Source: Streptomyces longhuiensis
GTDB lineage: Bacteria > Actinomycetota > Actinomycetes > Streptomycetales > Streptomycetaceae
Length of the DNA stretch: 64,000 nucleotides
Direction: 5' to 3'
Assembly: GCF_020616555.1 (NCBI RefSeq)
Contig: NZ_CP085173.1
Span: 6,278,001 to 6,342,000 of the forward strand
The stretch's first letter is position 1, and every line of letters begins with the position of its first letter. The translations under genes and the position numbers were made by a program. Below the pieces are notes generated by a model. It did not search any database and was not told the DNA's origin. It worked only from the letters and a program-made list of their open reading frames with translations. Below, one piece after another: positions 19,301 to 28,016 of this stretch.

Positions 19301-20165
19301 GGACGATGTCCTCGTAGGCCTGCCAGAACTCGAAGAAGTTCAGCGTCTCGGCCTTCTTGATGCCCGCGACGACCAGCTGGCGGTCGCCGTTGGGCTTCAC
19401 CAGGTCGATGGCGAGGCCGAAGTTCACGTGCTCCGGCTTGACCAGCGTCGGCTTGCCGTCCTTCTCCGCGAAGGAGTAGTTCATCGACGGCATGGCCTTG
19501 ATGGCCTGCACCATCGCGTAGCCGATGAGGTGGGTGAAGGAGATCTTCCCGCCCCGGGCACGCTTCAGGTGGTTGTTGATGACGATGCGGTTGTCGAACA
19601 GCAGCTTCACCGGGACCGCGCGCACGGACGTGGCCGTGGGGACCTCGATGGAGGCGTTCATGTTCTTCGCGACGGCGGCGCTCGGGCCGCGCAGCGTCAC
19701 GAACTCGGGGCCGCCGGCGGCCTCGGTCGCGGGCTGCGCCTTGGCGGGAGCCGGGGCCTTCACGGCAGCGGCGGCCGGCTTCGCGGGCGCCGCTGCGGCG
19801 GGCTTGGCCACCGGGGCGGCCGGAGCCGCCTTGGCCGGAGCCGGAGCCGGAGCCGCGGCCGGAGCCGGGGCTGCCGGAGCGGCGGGCGCCGCGGCAGTGC
19901 CCGCAGCCCCCGCGGCTGCGGTACCGGCGGTGCCGGGACCGGAACCCTGTGCGGGGGCTCCGGTCGTCGGCTGGGCCGGGGCACCCGGCTTGTAGTCGGC
20001 GAAGAAGTCCCACCAGGCTCGGTCAACCGAATTCGGGTCCTGGAGGTACTGCTGATAGATCTCGTCGACGAGCCACTCATTGGGACCGAAAGCGGCAGCA
20101 GGGCTCTTGCCCTGCCCCTCTTGGTCGGTCGAGGTGCTCGAGTTACTGGGGGACTGTGGCGACAC
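16347..20165 (-). CDS. kgd: Multifunctional 2-oxoglutarate dehydrogenase E1 / succinyltransferase (Kgd/OdhA type)
   Basis: 1272 residues. Order: short N-terminal segment [19 protein letters not shown]; Ala/Pro-rich linker; an E2-like acyltransferase domain ([19 protein letters not shown] to [16 protein letters not shown]); then the large thiamine-diphosphate E1 domain ([46 protein letters not shown]). This fusion, without a lipoyl domain, is the actinobacterial version of the 2-oxoglutarate dehydrogenase component of the TCA cycle. In relatives it is inhibited by the FHA protein OdhI/GarA. GTG at 20165 is chosen (GAGGGCGG upstream); a longer frame adds Cys/Arg-rich sequence. Confidence 0.97.
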   Translation of the reverse strand: MSPQSPSNSSTSTDQEGQGKSPAAAFGPNEWLVDEIYQQYLQDPNSVDRAWWDFFADYKPGAPAQPTTGAPAQGSGPGTAGTAAAGAAGTAAAPAAPAAPAPAAAPAPAPAKAAPAAPVAKPAAAAPAKPAAAAVKAPAPAKAQPATEAAGGPEFVTLRGPSAAVAKNMNASIEVPTATSVRAVPVKLLFDNRIVINNHLKRARGGKISFTHLIGYAMVQAIKAMPSMNYSFAEKDGKPTLVKPEHVNFGLAIDLVKPNGDRQLVVAGIKKAETLNFFEFWQAYEDIVRRARDGKLGMDDFTGVTVSLTNPGGLGTVHSVPRLMPGQSVIMGVGSMDYPAEFQGTSQDTLNKLGISKVMTLTSTYDHRVIQGAASGEFLRIVANLLLGEGEFYDEIFKALRIPYEPVRWFKDIDASHDDDVTKAARVFELIHSFRVRGHVMADTDPLEYRQRKHPDLDIAEHGLTLWDLEREFAVGGFAGKSMMKLRDILGVLRDSYCRTTGIEYMHIQDPKQRKWLQDRVERPHTKPEREEQLRILRRLNAAEAFETFLQTKYVGQKRFSLEGGESVIPLLDAVIDSAAESRLDEVVIGMAHRGRLNVLANIVGKSYAQIFREFEGNLDPKSMHGSGDVKYHLGAQGTFTGLDGEQIKVSLAANPSHLETVDPVIEGIVRAKQDIINKGGTDFTVLPVALHGDAAFAGQGVVAETLNMSQLRGYRTGGTVHIVINNQVGFTAAPESSRSSMYATDVARMIEAPIFHVNGDDPEAVVRVARLAFEFRQAFNKDVVIDLICYRRRGHNESDNPAFTQPLMYDLIDKKRSVRKLYTESLIGRGDITLEEAEQALQDFQGQLEKVFAEVREATAHPVSAPSADPQAEFPVAVSTAISQETVKRIAESQVNIPDRVTVHPRLLPQLQRRAAMIEDGTIDWGMGETLAIGSLLLEGTPVRLSGQDSRRGTFGQRHAVLIDRETGEDFTPLLYLSDDQARYNVYDSLLSEYAVMGFEYGYSLARPESLVMWEAQFGDFVNGAQTVVDEYISAAEQKWGQTSGVTLLLPHGYEGQGPDHSSARPERFLQLCAQNNMTVAMPTLPSNYFHLLRWQVHNPHHKPLVVFTPKSMLRLKAAASKAEEFTTGGFRPVIGDSSVDPAAVRKVVFCAGKVYYDLENERQKRGVTDTAIIRIERLYPLPGAELQAEISKYPNAEKYLWAQEEPANQGAWPFIALNLIDHLDLAVGADVPHGERLRRISRPHSSSPAVGSAKRHQAEQEQLVREVFEA

Positions 20166-20426
20166 GGCGGTAACCGCCCTCTTCCGCTTCTCACAAGGTG
20201 ATGGACAGCGGGAATAAAGGCTACGCCTCCAACACCGGGACTTGCAGACCGGGCCGGTCATCCGTCGCGTAAGTCACACCGGAAGCCGTGTTTCGGCGCT
20301 GGAAATGGCGGGAAACAAGCGGGGTTCCGGTTCACCTTGGGTACGTCCTTGTACGAGTGCGGCCCCTGGGCCCGCACCCCGTGACGAATGGCACGGCGAT
20401 CTTGTGCTTCCGGTTCGAACCCTACG

Positions 20427-21617
20427 TCAACTCTGAGCGCGGGGCAGGCCCGGAAGAGTGACCTGGATCCGGCAGCCGCGAGCCGATTCGGCCACACCGA
20501 TCCGGCCCCCGTGCAGGTCCACGGCCCACCGGGCGATGGCGAGGCCGAGACCGGTGCCGCCGTCGCTGCCGGGGCCGTGCGCGGCGCCCTTCACATGGCC
20601 GCCCCGGTTGAAGCGCTCGAAGACGCGGTGCCACTCGGAGCGGGGGATGCCGGGGCCCTCGTCGAGGACCTCCAGATCGAGCGACTCCGGATAGAGGCCG
20701 CGCCGCGCGAGCACGGTCACGCGGCCGTGCGGTGGGCTGTGTTTCACGGCGTTGTCGATGAGATTGGCCACCACCTGGTGGATCCGCTCGGGGTCCGCGT
20801 GCGCGGTCAGCTCGGGCGGGGACACGTCCAGGTGCAGATGCACGTCCGTACGCGTGTGGGTGCCGGAGCCCGAGGCGATGCCGGCGCGCTGCGAGGCGAC
20901 CATGTTGGCCTCCTTCAGGACGCCCGACAGATAGGGCCACACCTCGAAGCGGCGCGCCTTGAGCGGGACCACGCCGTTGTCGAGCCGCGAGAGGTCGAGC
21001 AGTGTCTCGACCAGCCGGCCCAGGCGCTCGGTCTGTTTCAGGGCGGTGCGCATGGTCTCGGGGTCGGCGGCCGAGACCCCGTCCACGACGTTCTCCAGGA
21101 CGGCGCGCAGACCCGCGATCGGCGTGCGCAGCTCGTGCGAGACGTTCGCCACGAGCTCCTTGCGCTGCTGGTCCTGGGCCTCCAGGTCGTCGGCCATGCG
21201 GTTGATGGTCGCGGCCAGGTCGCCCAGCTCGTCGCGCCGGTCGGCGCCGCGGACCCGGCGCGTGTAGTCACCGTGCGAGATGGAGCGGGCGACCGTGTTC
21301 ATCTCGTCGAGCGGCGCGGTCAGCGAGTGCGCCACGAACTGGGTGATGAGGAGCGTCGCGATGACCGAGAAGACCGTGATGAAGCGGAGCTCGGTCTGGG
21401 TGCGGACGGCGACCATCAGCAGTCCGGTCGTGATGAACACCGAGACGACGACCAGCGTGCCGAGCTTGGTCTTGATGGAGAACGGCCGCAGACCGCTCTG
21501 CACCCAGTGGCCCGCGAGGGGCCGGGCGGCCGGGGGAGTGCCGGGCGGCAGGCCCGGCGGCCCCGGCTCGTACCCGTCCGCGTCCCGTACGTCGGATGCG
21601 CCGCCGCTGCCGCTCAT
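20427..21617 (-). CDS. HAMP-domain sensor histidine kinase
   Basis: 396 residues. A disordered N-terminus of about 45 residues is followed by two closely spaced membrane segments (LVVVSVFITTGLLMVAV and FSVIATLLITQFVA) with almost no extracellular loop, then HAMP, the H-box NVSHELRTPIAGL, N-box NLIDNAVKHSPP, and G-boxes DEGPGIP and GTGLGLAI. The tiny sensor loop suggests it senses the membrane or an intramembrane partner. Its ATG overlaps the response-regulator stop by 4 bp. Its target regulator is the gene immediately upstream. Confidence 0.94.
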   Translation of the reverse strand: MSGSGGASDVRDADGYEPGPPGLPPGTPPAARPLAGHWVQSGLRPFSIKTKLGTLVVVSVFITTGLLMVAVRTQTELRFITVFSVIATLLITQFVAHSLTAPLDEMNTVARSISHGDYTRRVRGADRRDELGDLAATINRMADDLEAQDQQRKELVANVSHELRTPIAGLRAVLENVVDGVSAADPETMRTALKQTERLGRLVETLLDLSRLDNGVVPLKARRFEVWPYLSGVLKEANMVASQRAGIASGSGTHTRTDVHLHLDVSPPELTAHADPERIHQVVANLIDNAVKHSPPHGRVTVLARRGLYPESLDLEVLDEGPGIPRSEWHRVFERFNRGGHVKGAAHGPGSDGGTGLGLAIARWAVDLHGGRIGVAESARGCRIQVTLPGLPRAQS

Positions 21618-22351
21618 GGCGTCGGCGTCTCCAGCGCGTAGCCCACACCGTGGACGGTGCGGATCCGCTCGGCGCCGATCTTCCGGCGCAGCGCCTTGAT
21701 GTGGCTGTCGACGGTCCGGGTGCCCGACGCGTCCGCCCAGTCCCACACCTCGGCGAGCAGCTGCTCACGCGAGAGGACGGCGCGGGGCGTGTTGGCCAGG
21801 CAGACCAGGAGGTCGAACTCCGTGGGCGTCAGATGGACGTCCTCGGAGCGCACCCGTACCCGGCGCTGCGCGTGGTCGATCTCCAGCTCGCCGAGCCGCA
21901 GGATGCCGCTCCTGGGCGTGGCCGCCGCGAGCGCCGCGCGCTCGACCCTCCGCAGCAGGACGTGCACGCGCGCCGCGAGCTCCCGCATCGAGAAGGGCTT
22001 CGTCATGTAGTCGTCGGCACCCACGCCGAGCCCGACGAGCATGTCCGTCTCGTCGTCGCGCGCCGTGAGCATCATCACCGGCACCGGCCGCTGCGCCTGC
22101 ACACGGCGGCAGACCTCGAGCCCGTCGAAGCCGGGCAGCATGATGTCGAGGATCAGCAGGTCCGGCTGCCATGCCTCGGCCGTGTCGACCGCCGCCGGAC
22201 CGTCCTGTGCCGTTTGCACGAGGAATCCCTCGGCACGCAGCCGCGCGGCGATGGCATCGACGATCGTGGGGTCGTCCTCGACCACGAGGACCCGTCGCTG
22301 GGCACCCGGCGTCGCCGTGCTGCCGTTGTGGGAGGTGTGTGTCTGCTCCAT
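21614..22351 (-). CDS. OmpR-type response regulator
   Basis: 245 residues. The receiver domain (VLVVEDDPTIVDAIAARL) has the phosphoacceptor Asp in LLILDIMLPGFDGLEV and the conserved Lys in YMTKPFSMREL. The C-terminal winged helix (HLTPTEFDLLVCLANTPRAVLSREQLLAEVW) binds DNA. Translationally coupled to the kinase (ATGA). The start at 22351 follows a G-rich stretch; an ATG 24 nt upstream in frame is the alternative. Confidence 0.95.
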   Translation of the reverse strand: MEQTHTSHNGSTATPGAQRRVLVVEDDPTIVDAIAARLRAEGFLVQTAQDGPAAVDTAEAWQPDLLILDIMLPGFDGLEVCRRVQAQRPVPVMMLTARDDETDMLVGLGVGADDYMTKPFSMRELAARVHVLLRRVERAALAAATPRSGILRLGELEIDHAQRRVRVRSEDVHLTPTEFDLLVCLANTPRAVLSREQLLAEVWDWADASGTRTVDSHIKALRRKIGAERIRTVHGVGYALETPTP

Positions 22352-22444
22352 CGCCCCGCCCCTGAATGCGCACATCCGTGTGCGCTTGACGCTTGAATGA
22401 TCTGGGTTTCGGCAGTCAGCGTACGGGGAGTTACCGCGAGTCGG

Positions 22445-23155
22445 CTACGCAGGCCTGACCCCGAGATGTACGACGTCCGGAACGCCCCGGACAACCGGGA
22501 TCTCTTCGGTGCGGACCGACCGGAATCCGGCATTCCGCAAGGTTCCTTCAAAATTTGCGGAGGGCTGTGCGGACCACACGGCGAGCACGCCGCCAGGCGC
22601 GAGCCGCGCCAGGCAGGCCGCGATACCTACCGGTGAGTAGAGACTGTCATTACCCTCCGTCACCGTCCAGTCGGGTCCGTTGTCGATATCGAGGCACAGT
22701 GCGTCGTACGTCTCGGTCGATTCCCGGACGTACGAGACAAGGTCCGCCTCCACAATCTCCGTGCGCGGATCGGCCAGCGCGGACCGTGACAGTTCGGACA
22801 GCGGGCCCTCGCGATGCCAGTCGACGATCGCCGGCTCGCGCTCGACGACGGCGATGCGGCCCCAGCGGGAATTGGCAGCCGCGTGTGTGAGGGAGAATCC
22901 GACACCGAGCCCGCCGATGAGAATTCCGGGCGCCGGGCGGTCGTCGAGAGCGTCCAGCGCCGCGTCGACCAGGAGGCGCTCGGAGCGGCCGTCGGACGTG
23001 TCCATCAGGAAGCAGCCGTTGGCGATGATCTGGAGCAGCGCGCCGTGGCGCCGCAGTACGACCTCTCCGAACGGCCCTTCGCGCCGGTCGAGGACGACGG
23101 GGGCGGTGTGGTCGGTGTCGTACGGGACGGGGTACGAGGTGGACATGGTGTCCAT
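22445..23155 (-). CDS. Spermidine synthase-like methyltransferase-fold protein
   Basis: 236 residues with the Rossmann core of the polyamine-synthase superfamily: ILIGGLGVGFSLTHA (motif I), AVVEREPAIVDWHR (acidic end of strand 2) and YDALCLDIDNGPDW (active-site Asp region). It lacks a clear N-terminal tetramerisation domain, so it may use SAM or decarboxylated SAM on an unknown acceptor. Two nearby ATG codons (23155 and 23146) are both possible; the first is given. Divergent from the rhomboid-like gene. Confidence 0.8.
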   Translation of the reverse strand: MDTMSTSYPVPYDTDHTAPVVLDRREGPFGEVVLRRHGALLQIIANGCFLMDTSDGRSERLLVDAALDALDDRPAPGILIGGLGVGFSLTHAAANSRWGRIAVVEREPAIVDWHREGPLSELSRSALADPRTEIVEADLVSYVRESTETYDALCLDIDNGPDWTVTEGNDSLYSPVGIAACLARLAPGGVLAVWSAQPSANFEGTLRNAGFRSVRTEEIPVVRGVPDVVHLGVRPA

Positions 23156-23305
23156 CCTGCCGCAACCTGCGCGACGCCTGGCCGTCCCTGGAAAGGGAGT
23201 TGGGGGCGCTCCTGTGCAGGTCCTGTGGATCATGCCGCACGTGGCGTCGGTCATGGACAGCGCGGGTACAGGAGGCGAAGGCTGGGGCGGACCGGAAGGG
23301 AAAGG

Positions 23306-24172
23306 ATGCCGCAGGTGGAGCGTGGCGTGACGGTCGAGGCCGACGAGGCGGACGTCTCTTCGAAGGCTGTTTCCTCGAGGACCGTTTCTCCGGGGGCGCT
23401 TTCTTCGGGGGCCCTGCTCGAGGCTTCGCGGCCCCTGCTCGATGCCGTCCCGGCCCAGCCGGCGGCCTGTGGCGGGGCACCAGCCGCTCCCGGATCCTCT
23501 ACCGGCGAGCGCACCCCGCCCGAGACCGCCGGACCCAGGCGCCGGATGCGCCCCTGGCGGCTGCTGCCGACGCCCACGGGGGCGCCGTTCACCTTCGCCT
23601 ACGCCGCCGTGCTCGTCGGCACGTCCCTCTTCGCGCTGTTCGCCGATCCCGGCGTCGTCGCGTCCGCGCTGCGGGGTTCCAGCACCGACGTGGCGCACCT
23701 CGCGCACACCCCTGTGTTCGTGCTGGTCGCCAGTGCGCTGTGGATCGACGGCGGGATCACGTCCCCGTTCGCGGTCGCCTTCCTGGTCGTCCTCACGGCC
23801 CTGGAGCGCCGGATCGGCGGGTGGTGCACCGCCGGTGTCTTCGTCCTCGGTCACACCGTGGCGACGCTCGCCACCGAGGTCCCCGTCGGGCTCTCCGTGA
23901 TGGCCGGGCATCTGCCCGAGAGCTCGCTGCACCGCCTCGACTACGGGATCAGCTTCGGCGTGGCCGCGAGCATCGGCGCGCTCGCCGGTCTCCTCACGCC
24001 CTGGCTGCGCTGGGCCGTGCTCGTCGTCGTCGGCGGAATGCTGGTCGAGGACCTCGTCGTGTTCGCGGACCCGATGACGAGCTGGGGTCACCTCATGGCG
24101 CTGGCCATCGGCGTCGGGACCTGGCCGCTGGTGCGCCGGTGGCGCGGCGTGCCGGGAGCGTCCGCAGTCTGA
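23306..24172 (+). CDS. Rhomboid-like integral membrane protein
   Basis: 288 residues. The first ~80 are low-complexity Ser/Ala/Pro, followed by about six hydrophobic segments (FTFAYAAVLVGTSLFALF, PVFVLVASALWIDGG, AVAFLVVLTALE, TAGVFVLGHTVATLAT, ...). The layout matches the rhomboid-like proteins of streptomycetes, but I do not see the GxSG/H catalytic pair of an active rhomboid protease, so it may be inactive. GGAAGGGAAAGG directly precedes the ATG. An internal ATG at 23546 would remove the disordered tail. Confidence 0.78.
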   Translation: MPQVERGVTVEADEADVSSKAVSSRTVSPGALSSGALLEASRPLLDAVPAQPAACGGAPAAPGSSTGERTPPETAGPRRRMRPWRLLPTPTGAPFTFAYAAVLVGTSLFALFADPGVVASALRGSSTDVAHLAHTPVFVLVASALWIDGGITSPFAVAFLVVLTALERRIGGWCTAGVFVLGHTVATLATEVPVGLSVMAGHLPESSLHRLDYGISFGVAASIGALAGLLTPWLRWAVLVVVGGMLVEDLVVFADPMTSWGHLMALAIGVGTWPLVRRWRGVPGASAV

Positions 24173-24306
24173 CGCGTCCTCCCGTCCCTCGGCCGGCCCT
24201 TTGTCGTACGCGTCACAAACCCCTTCTGAGCTGCGGCTTTCCCCTGCCCGCCCACTGATCGCCGAGAGCGAACAGTGCCGGGGGAACATTCAGGGGCTCA
24301 CGTGCA

Positions 24307-24325
24307 TTGAGTCTCCATAGCTCAA
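24307..24325. promoter_or_regulatory. HAIR-like HspR operator upstream of lon
   Basis: TTGAGT-N7-GCTCAA matches the HAIR consensus CTTGAGT-N7-ACTCAAG at 11 of the 12 core positions compared. Lon of Streptomyces lividans is known to be repressed by HspR through a HAIR element, and this one lies 23 bp before the lon start. Confidence 0.8.
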
Positions 24326-24347
24326 CTTGACTGCTTAAGGGGAGATC

Positions 24348-26771
24348 ATGGCATCGACGTCCACACCGCTCACCCTGCCCGTGCTGCCGCTCGACGACGA
24401 GGTCGTGCTGCCCGGAATGGTGGTGCCCCTGGACCTCAACGACAACGACGTACGCGCCGCGGTGGAGGCCGCCCAGGCAGCGGCCCGTTCCAGCGGATCC
24501 GTGGGCGGCAGCAAGCCGAAGGTGCTTCTTGTTCCCCGGATCGACGGCACGTACGCGAACACCGGCGTGCTCGGCACCGTCGAGCAGGTGGGCCGGCTCG
24601 CCGACGGCGACCCCGGCGCCCTGATCCGCGGCCGCAGCCGCGTGCGGATCGGCGCGGGCACGACCGGCCCCGGCGCCGCCCTGTGGGTGGAGGGCCTCGC
24701 GGTCGAGGAGACCGTGCCGGAGCCGCTGCCCGGCTCCGTGACCGAGCTGGTCACCGAATACAAGGCACTCGCCACGAACTGGCTGAAGAAGCGTGGCGCC
24801 TGGCAGGTCGTGGACCGCGTCCAGCAGATCGACGACGTCTCCGCGCTCGCCGACAACTCCGGCTACTCGCCCTTCCTGAGCACCTCGCAGAAGGTGGAGC
24901 TCCTGGAGACGGCCGACCCGGTCGCCCGGCTCAAGCTGGCCACCGAGCAGCTGCGCGAGCACCTCGCCGAGCAGGACGTGGCCGAGTCCATCGCCAAGGA
25001 CGTGCAGGAAGGCGTCGACAAGCAGCAGCGCGAATTCCTGCTGCGGCGCCAGCTGGACGCCGTACGCAAGGAGCTGCGCGAGCTGAACGGCGAGTCGGAG
25101 GGCGAGGAGTCCGACGACTACCGCACGCGGGTCGAGGCCGCCGACCTTCCCGAGAAGGTCCGTGAGGCCGCGCTCAAGGAGGTCGAGAAGCTGGAGCGGT
25201 CCAGCGACCAGTCCCCCGAGGGCTCGTGGATCCGCACCTGGCTCGACACCGTCCTCGAACTGCCGTGGAACGAGCGAACCGATGACAGCGCTTCCGCGTA
25301 CGACATCCAGGGCGCCCAGCGCGTCCTCGACGCCGAGCACTCCGGCCTGGAGGACGTGAAGGAGCGCATCACCGAGTACCTCGCCGTGCGCAAGCGGCGT
25401 TCCGAGCGCGGGCTCGGCGTCGTCGGCGGACGCAGGGGCGGCGCGGTGCTCGCGCTCGTCGGCCCGCCCGGCGTCGGCAAGACCTCGCTCGGCGAGTCCG
25501 TGGCGCACGCCATGGGCCGCAAGTTCGTCCGCGTCGCCCTCGGCGGCGTACGGGACGAGGCGGAGATCCGCGGACACCGGCGTACGTACGTGGGTGCCCT
25601 GCCGGGCCGGATCGTGCGCGCGATCAAGGAGGCCGGGTCGATGAACCCGGTCGTGCTGCTCGACGAGATCGACAAGGTGGGGTCCGACTTCCGGGGCGAC
25701 CCGGCGGCCGCCCTGCTCGAAGTGCTCGACCCGGCGCAGAACCACACCTTCCGCGACCACTACCTGGAGGTCGAACTCGACCTCAGCGACGTCGTGTTCC
25801 TCGCGACGGCGAACGTCCTGGAAGCCATCCCGGAGGCCCTGCTCGACCGTATGGAGCTCGTCCGCCTCGACGGCTACACCGAGGACGAGAAGGTCGTCAT
25901 CGCCCGTGACCACCTGCTCCCGCGCCAGCTGGAGCGGGCCGGCCTGGACAAGGGCGAGGTCACGCTCGGCGAGAGCGCGCTGCGCAAGCTCGCGGGGGAG
26001 TACACGCGGGAAGCCGGCGTGCGCAACCTGGAGCGGTCCGTCGCACGGCTGCTGAGGAAGGTCGCGGCCCAGCACGAACTGGGCGAGCGCGAGCTGCCGT
26101 TCACCGTCGAGGACACCGACCTGCGGAGCCTCATCGGGCGCCCGCATCACGTGCCCGAGGCGGCGCAGGACCCGGCCGAGCGGCGCACGGCGGTGCCGGG
26201 CGTGGCCACCGGACTGGCGGTCACCGGAGCGGGCGGCGACGTCCTCTACGTGGAGGCGTCCCTCGCCGACCCGGAGACCGGCGCGGCCGGCCTGACCCTG
26301 ACCGGTCAGCTCGGTGACGTGATGAAGGAGTCGGCGCAGATCGCGCTCTCCTTCCTGCGCTCGCACGGCGCCGAACTGGAGCTGCCCGTCGCCGACCTGA
26401 AGGACCGGGGCGTGCACATCCACTTCCCGGCGGGCGCGGTGCCGAAGGACGGCCCGAGCGCGGGTGTCACCATGACGACCGCTCTCGCGTCGCTGCTCAG
26501 CGGGCGCCAGGTCCGTACGGACGTGGCGATGACCGGTGAGGTGTCGCTGACCGGGCGCGTGCTGCCGATCGGTGGCGTCAAGCAGAAGCTGCTCGCCGCG
26601 CACCGGGCCGGCATCACCACGGTCGTCATCCCGAAGCGGAACGAGGCGGACCTGGACGACGTCCCCGCCGAGGTCCTGGAGAAGCTGGACGTGCACCCGG
26701 TGACGGACGTGCGTCAGGTGCTCGAACTGGCGCTGGCTCCGGCCGCGGTGGAGGTTCCGGTGGCGGCGTGA
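24348..26771 (+). CDS. lon: ATP-dependent Lon protease
   Basis: 807 residues, standard LonA length. N-terminal substrate-binding domain (LPVLPLDDEVVLPGMVVPL), AAA+ module with Walker A GPPGVGKT (372-379) and Walker B VVLLDEIDK, and protease domain with the catalytic dyad Ser704 (DGPSAG) and Lys747 (GGVKQKLLAA), 43 residues apart as in E. coli Lon. It degrades misfolded and regulatory proteins in the cytosol. Ribosome site AAGGGGAG before the ATG. A HAIR element overlaps its promoter region, pointing to HspR heat-shock control. Ends at a strong terminator. Confidence 0.98.
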   Translation: MASTSTPLTLPVLPLDDEVVLPGMVVPLDLNDNDVRAAVEAAQAAARSSGSVGGSKPKVLLVPRIDGTYANTGVLGTVEQVGRLADGDPGALIRGRSRVRIGAGTTGPGAALWVEGLAVEETVPEPLPGSVTELVTEYKALATNWLKKRGAWQVVDRVQQIDDVSALADNSGYSPFLSTSQKVELLETADPVARLKLATEQLREHLAEQDVAESIAKDVQEGVDKQQREFLLRRQLDAVRKELRELNGESEGEESDDYRTRVEAADLPEKVREAALKEVEKLERSSDQSPEGSWIRTWLDTVLELPWNERTDDSASAYDIQGAQRVLDAEHSGLEDVKERITEYLAVRKRRSERGLGVVGGRRGGAVLALVGPPGVGKTSLGESVAHAMGRKFVRVALGGVRDEAEIRGHRRTYVGALPGRIVRAIKEAGSMNPVVLLDEIDKVGSDFRGDPAAALLEVLDPAQNHTFRDHYLEVELDLSDVVFLATANVLEAIPEALLDRMELVRLDGYTEDEKVVIARDHLLPRQLERAGLDKGEVTLGESALRKLAGEYTREAGVRNLERSVARLLRKVAAQHELGERELPFTVEDTDLRSLIGRPHHVPEAAQDPAERRTAVPGVATGLAVTGAGGDVLYVEASLADPETGAAGLTLTGQLGDVMKESAQIALSFLRSHGAELELPVADLKDRGVHIHFPAGAVPKDGPSAGVTMTTALASLLSGRQVRTDVAMTGEVSLTGRVLPIGGVKQKLLAAHRAGITTVVIPKRNEADLDDVPAEVLEKLDVHPVTDVRQVLELALAPAAVEVPVAA

Positions 26772-26789
26772 CGGACGCTGCCGGATGAC

Positions 26790-26823
26790 GAAGGCCCGAG
26801 TCCCCTTGGGGGCTCGGGCCTTC
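26790..26823. terminator. Terminator of lon
   Basis: GAAGGCCCGAG (26790-26800) pairs with CTCGGGCCTTC (26813-26823), with an inner CCCC/GGGG stem. It is shared with the convergent regulator gene. Confidence 0.85.
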
Positions 26824-26848
26824 CGCATGTGCCCGGTGCGGACAGGCC

Positions 26849-27868
26849 CTAGTCGATCGTCAGCCAGCCGCGCAGTGCCGCTTGAACCCCCGCCTGGAAC
26901 CTGGTCTCCGCGTTCAGCACCACCATCAGCCGGGTGATGCGCCGGCGCACCGTGTGCACGTGGACGTCCAGGCGGCGGGCGATCGCCTCGTCCTTGAGGC
27001 CGGACGTGAGAAGTGTCAGCAACTCCCGGTCCTCCTCGGTGATCTCCTCGTCCGTGACCGACCCGATGGGCACGGCACGCCCCCACACCGCGTCGAAGAG
27101 CGGCACCAAAGCATGGCTGAGCAGGGAGTCGCTCACCACCAGGGCGGTCGCCGTCGGGTCCGCCGCGTCGGTCGGCGGGAGCAGTGTCACCCGCCGGTCG
27201 ACGGTGATCAGCTTCGTCGGCAGCTGGGTGCCCACCCGGATCTGCACACCCTGCGCGGACAGGTCGACCAGGCCCCGGGCGCGGCCGTGGAAGCTCAGCC
27301 CTTCCCGGTCCACCACCACCCGCACCCGCGCCCCGCGCCGCACCGGATCGGTCACGTCGAGCGGGGCGGGCATGCCGTCCGGCTCGCTCGCCGCGTAGGG
27401 CGGCCGGTCCAGGAGCGCCACGTCCTCGGTCGCGGAGACCAGCAGCGCGGCGACGCGCTCGGCGATGGCCGCGCTGCCGCGGATCGTCTCGATGCCGATC
27501 GCGCGGGTCGCGTGCGCGGTGTTCAGGAGCCCGGCCGCCAGCCGGTCCACGGAACCCGTCAGCTCCTCCAGCTCGGCCGACCTGTGCAGCAGTTGCGCCT
27601 GGTGGAGGTGGATCAGGCTGCGCAGTGCGGTGGCGGGCGGGACGGCGCTCGGCAGCCCGCCCTCCCGGACGGGCTGGGTGAAGCCGCGCTCGTCGAGCCG
27701 GTCCAGCGAGGCGGTGGCCCGGCGCACCGACAGGCCGACGGACCGGGCCAGGGCCGACCGTGAGGCAGGCGCGGGAACGTTCAGCAGGGCCTCGTACACC
27801 CGGAGTTCGTCGGCTCCGAGTCCGAGGGCCTGCCACTGTGCGTCGTTGTCCGGACCGTCCCACCCCAC
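26849..27868 (-). CDS. TrmB-type sensor domain / LuxR-type HTH transcriptional regulator
   Basis: About 339 residues. N-terminal TrmB-like winged helix (LGLGADELRVYEALLN ... LARSVGLSVRRATASLDRLDERG), a central ligand-binding region, and a C-terminal LuxR/GerE HTH (LTLLTSGLKDEAIARRLDVHVHTVRRRITRLM). Streptomyces encodes many such regulators beside secreted-protein genes, and this one is divergent from an M4 protease gene, a likely target. A TTG start at 27904 would give 351 residues but lies inside an 18-bp palindrome, so the GTG at 27868 is preferred. Neither has a strong ribosome site. Confidence 0.85.
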   Translation of the reverse strand: MGWDGPDNDAQWQALGLGADELRVYEALLNVPAPASRSALARSVGLSVRRATASLDRLDERGFTQPVREGGLPSAVPPATALRSLIHLHQAQLLHRSAELEELTGSVDRLAAGLLNTAHATRAIGIETIRGSAAIAERVAALLVSATEDVALLDRPPYAASEPDGMPAPLDVTDPVRRGARVRVVVDREGLSFHGRARGLVDLSAQGVQIRVGTQLPTKLITVDRRVTLLPPTDAADPTATALVVSDSLLSHALVPLFDAVWGRAVPIGSVTDEEITEEDRELLTLLTSGLKDEAIARRLDVHVHTVRRRITRLMVVLNAETRFQAGVQAALRGWLTID

Positions 27869-27894
27869 GCCGGAGATCTTGGCCGGTCGGAGTG

Positions 27895-27912
27895 GTCCAC
27901 ACAAGTGTGGAC
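27895..27912. promoter_or_regulatory. 18-bp perfect palindrome in the regulator/protease divergent region
   Basis: GTCCACACAAGTGTGGAC is two 8-bp arms around AA. A second partial half, GTACACAAGT, follows at 27913-27922. It sits between the divergent regulator and metalloprotease genes and is the natural candidate for the regulator's operator. Confidence 0.6.
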
Positions 27913-28016
27913 GTACACAAGTAGACAGCCGGAACGCATTGTTCAGACACCGTCACCGGTATTTGCATGTCCGCATCCGACATCCGTTCACGTACCAGTG
28001 GCACCGGAGGAGCACC

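Noticed and set aside
16392..20201. 1269-codon open frame opposite kgd
   Set aside because: It is an artefact of the high GC third-position bias. It has no protein motifs, and its translation is typical Arg/Val/Leu/Asp noise. kgd on the other strand is unambiguous.
20357..20377. Terminator between the histidine kinase and kgd (GTGCGG/CCGCAC)
   Set aside because: The stem is only 6 bp with a mismatch inside; too weak to list as a terminator.
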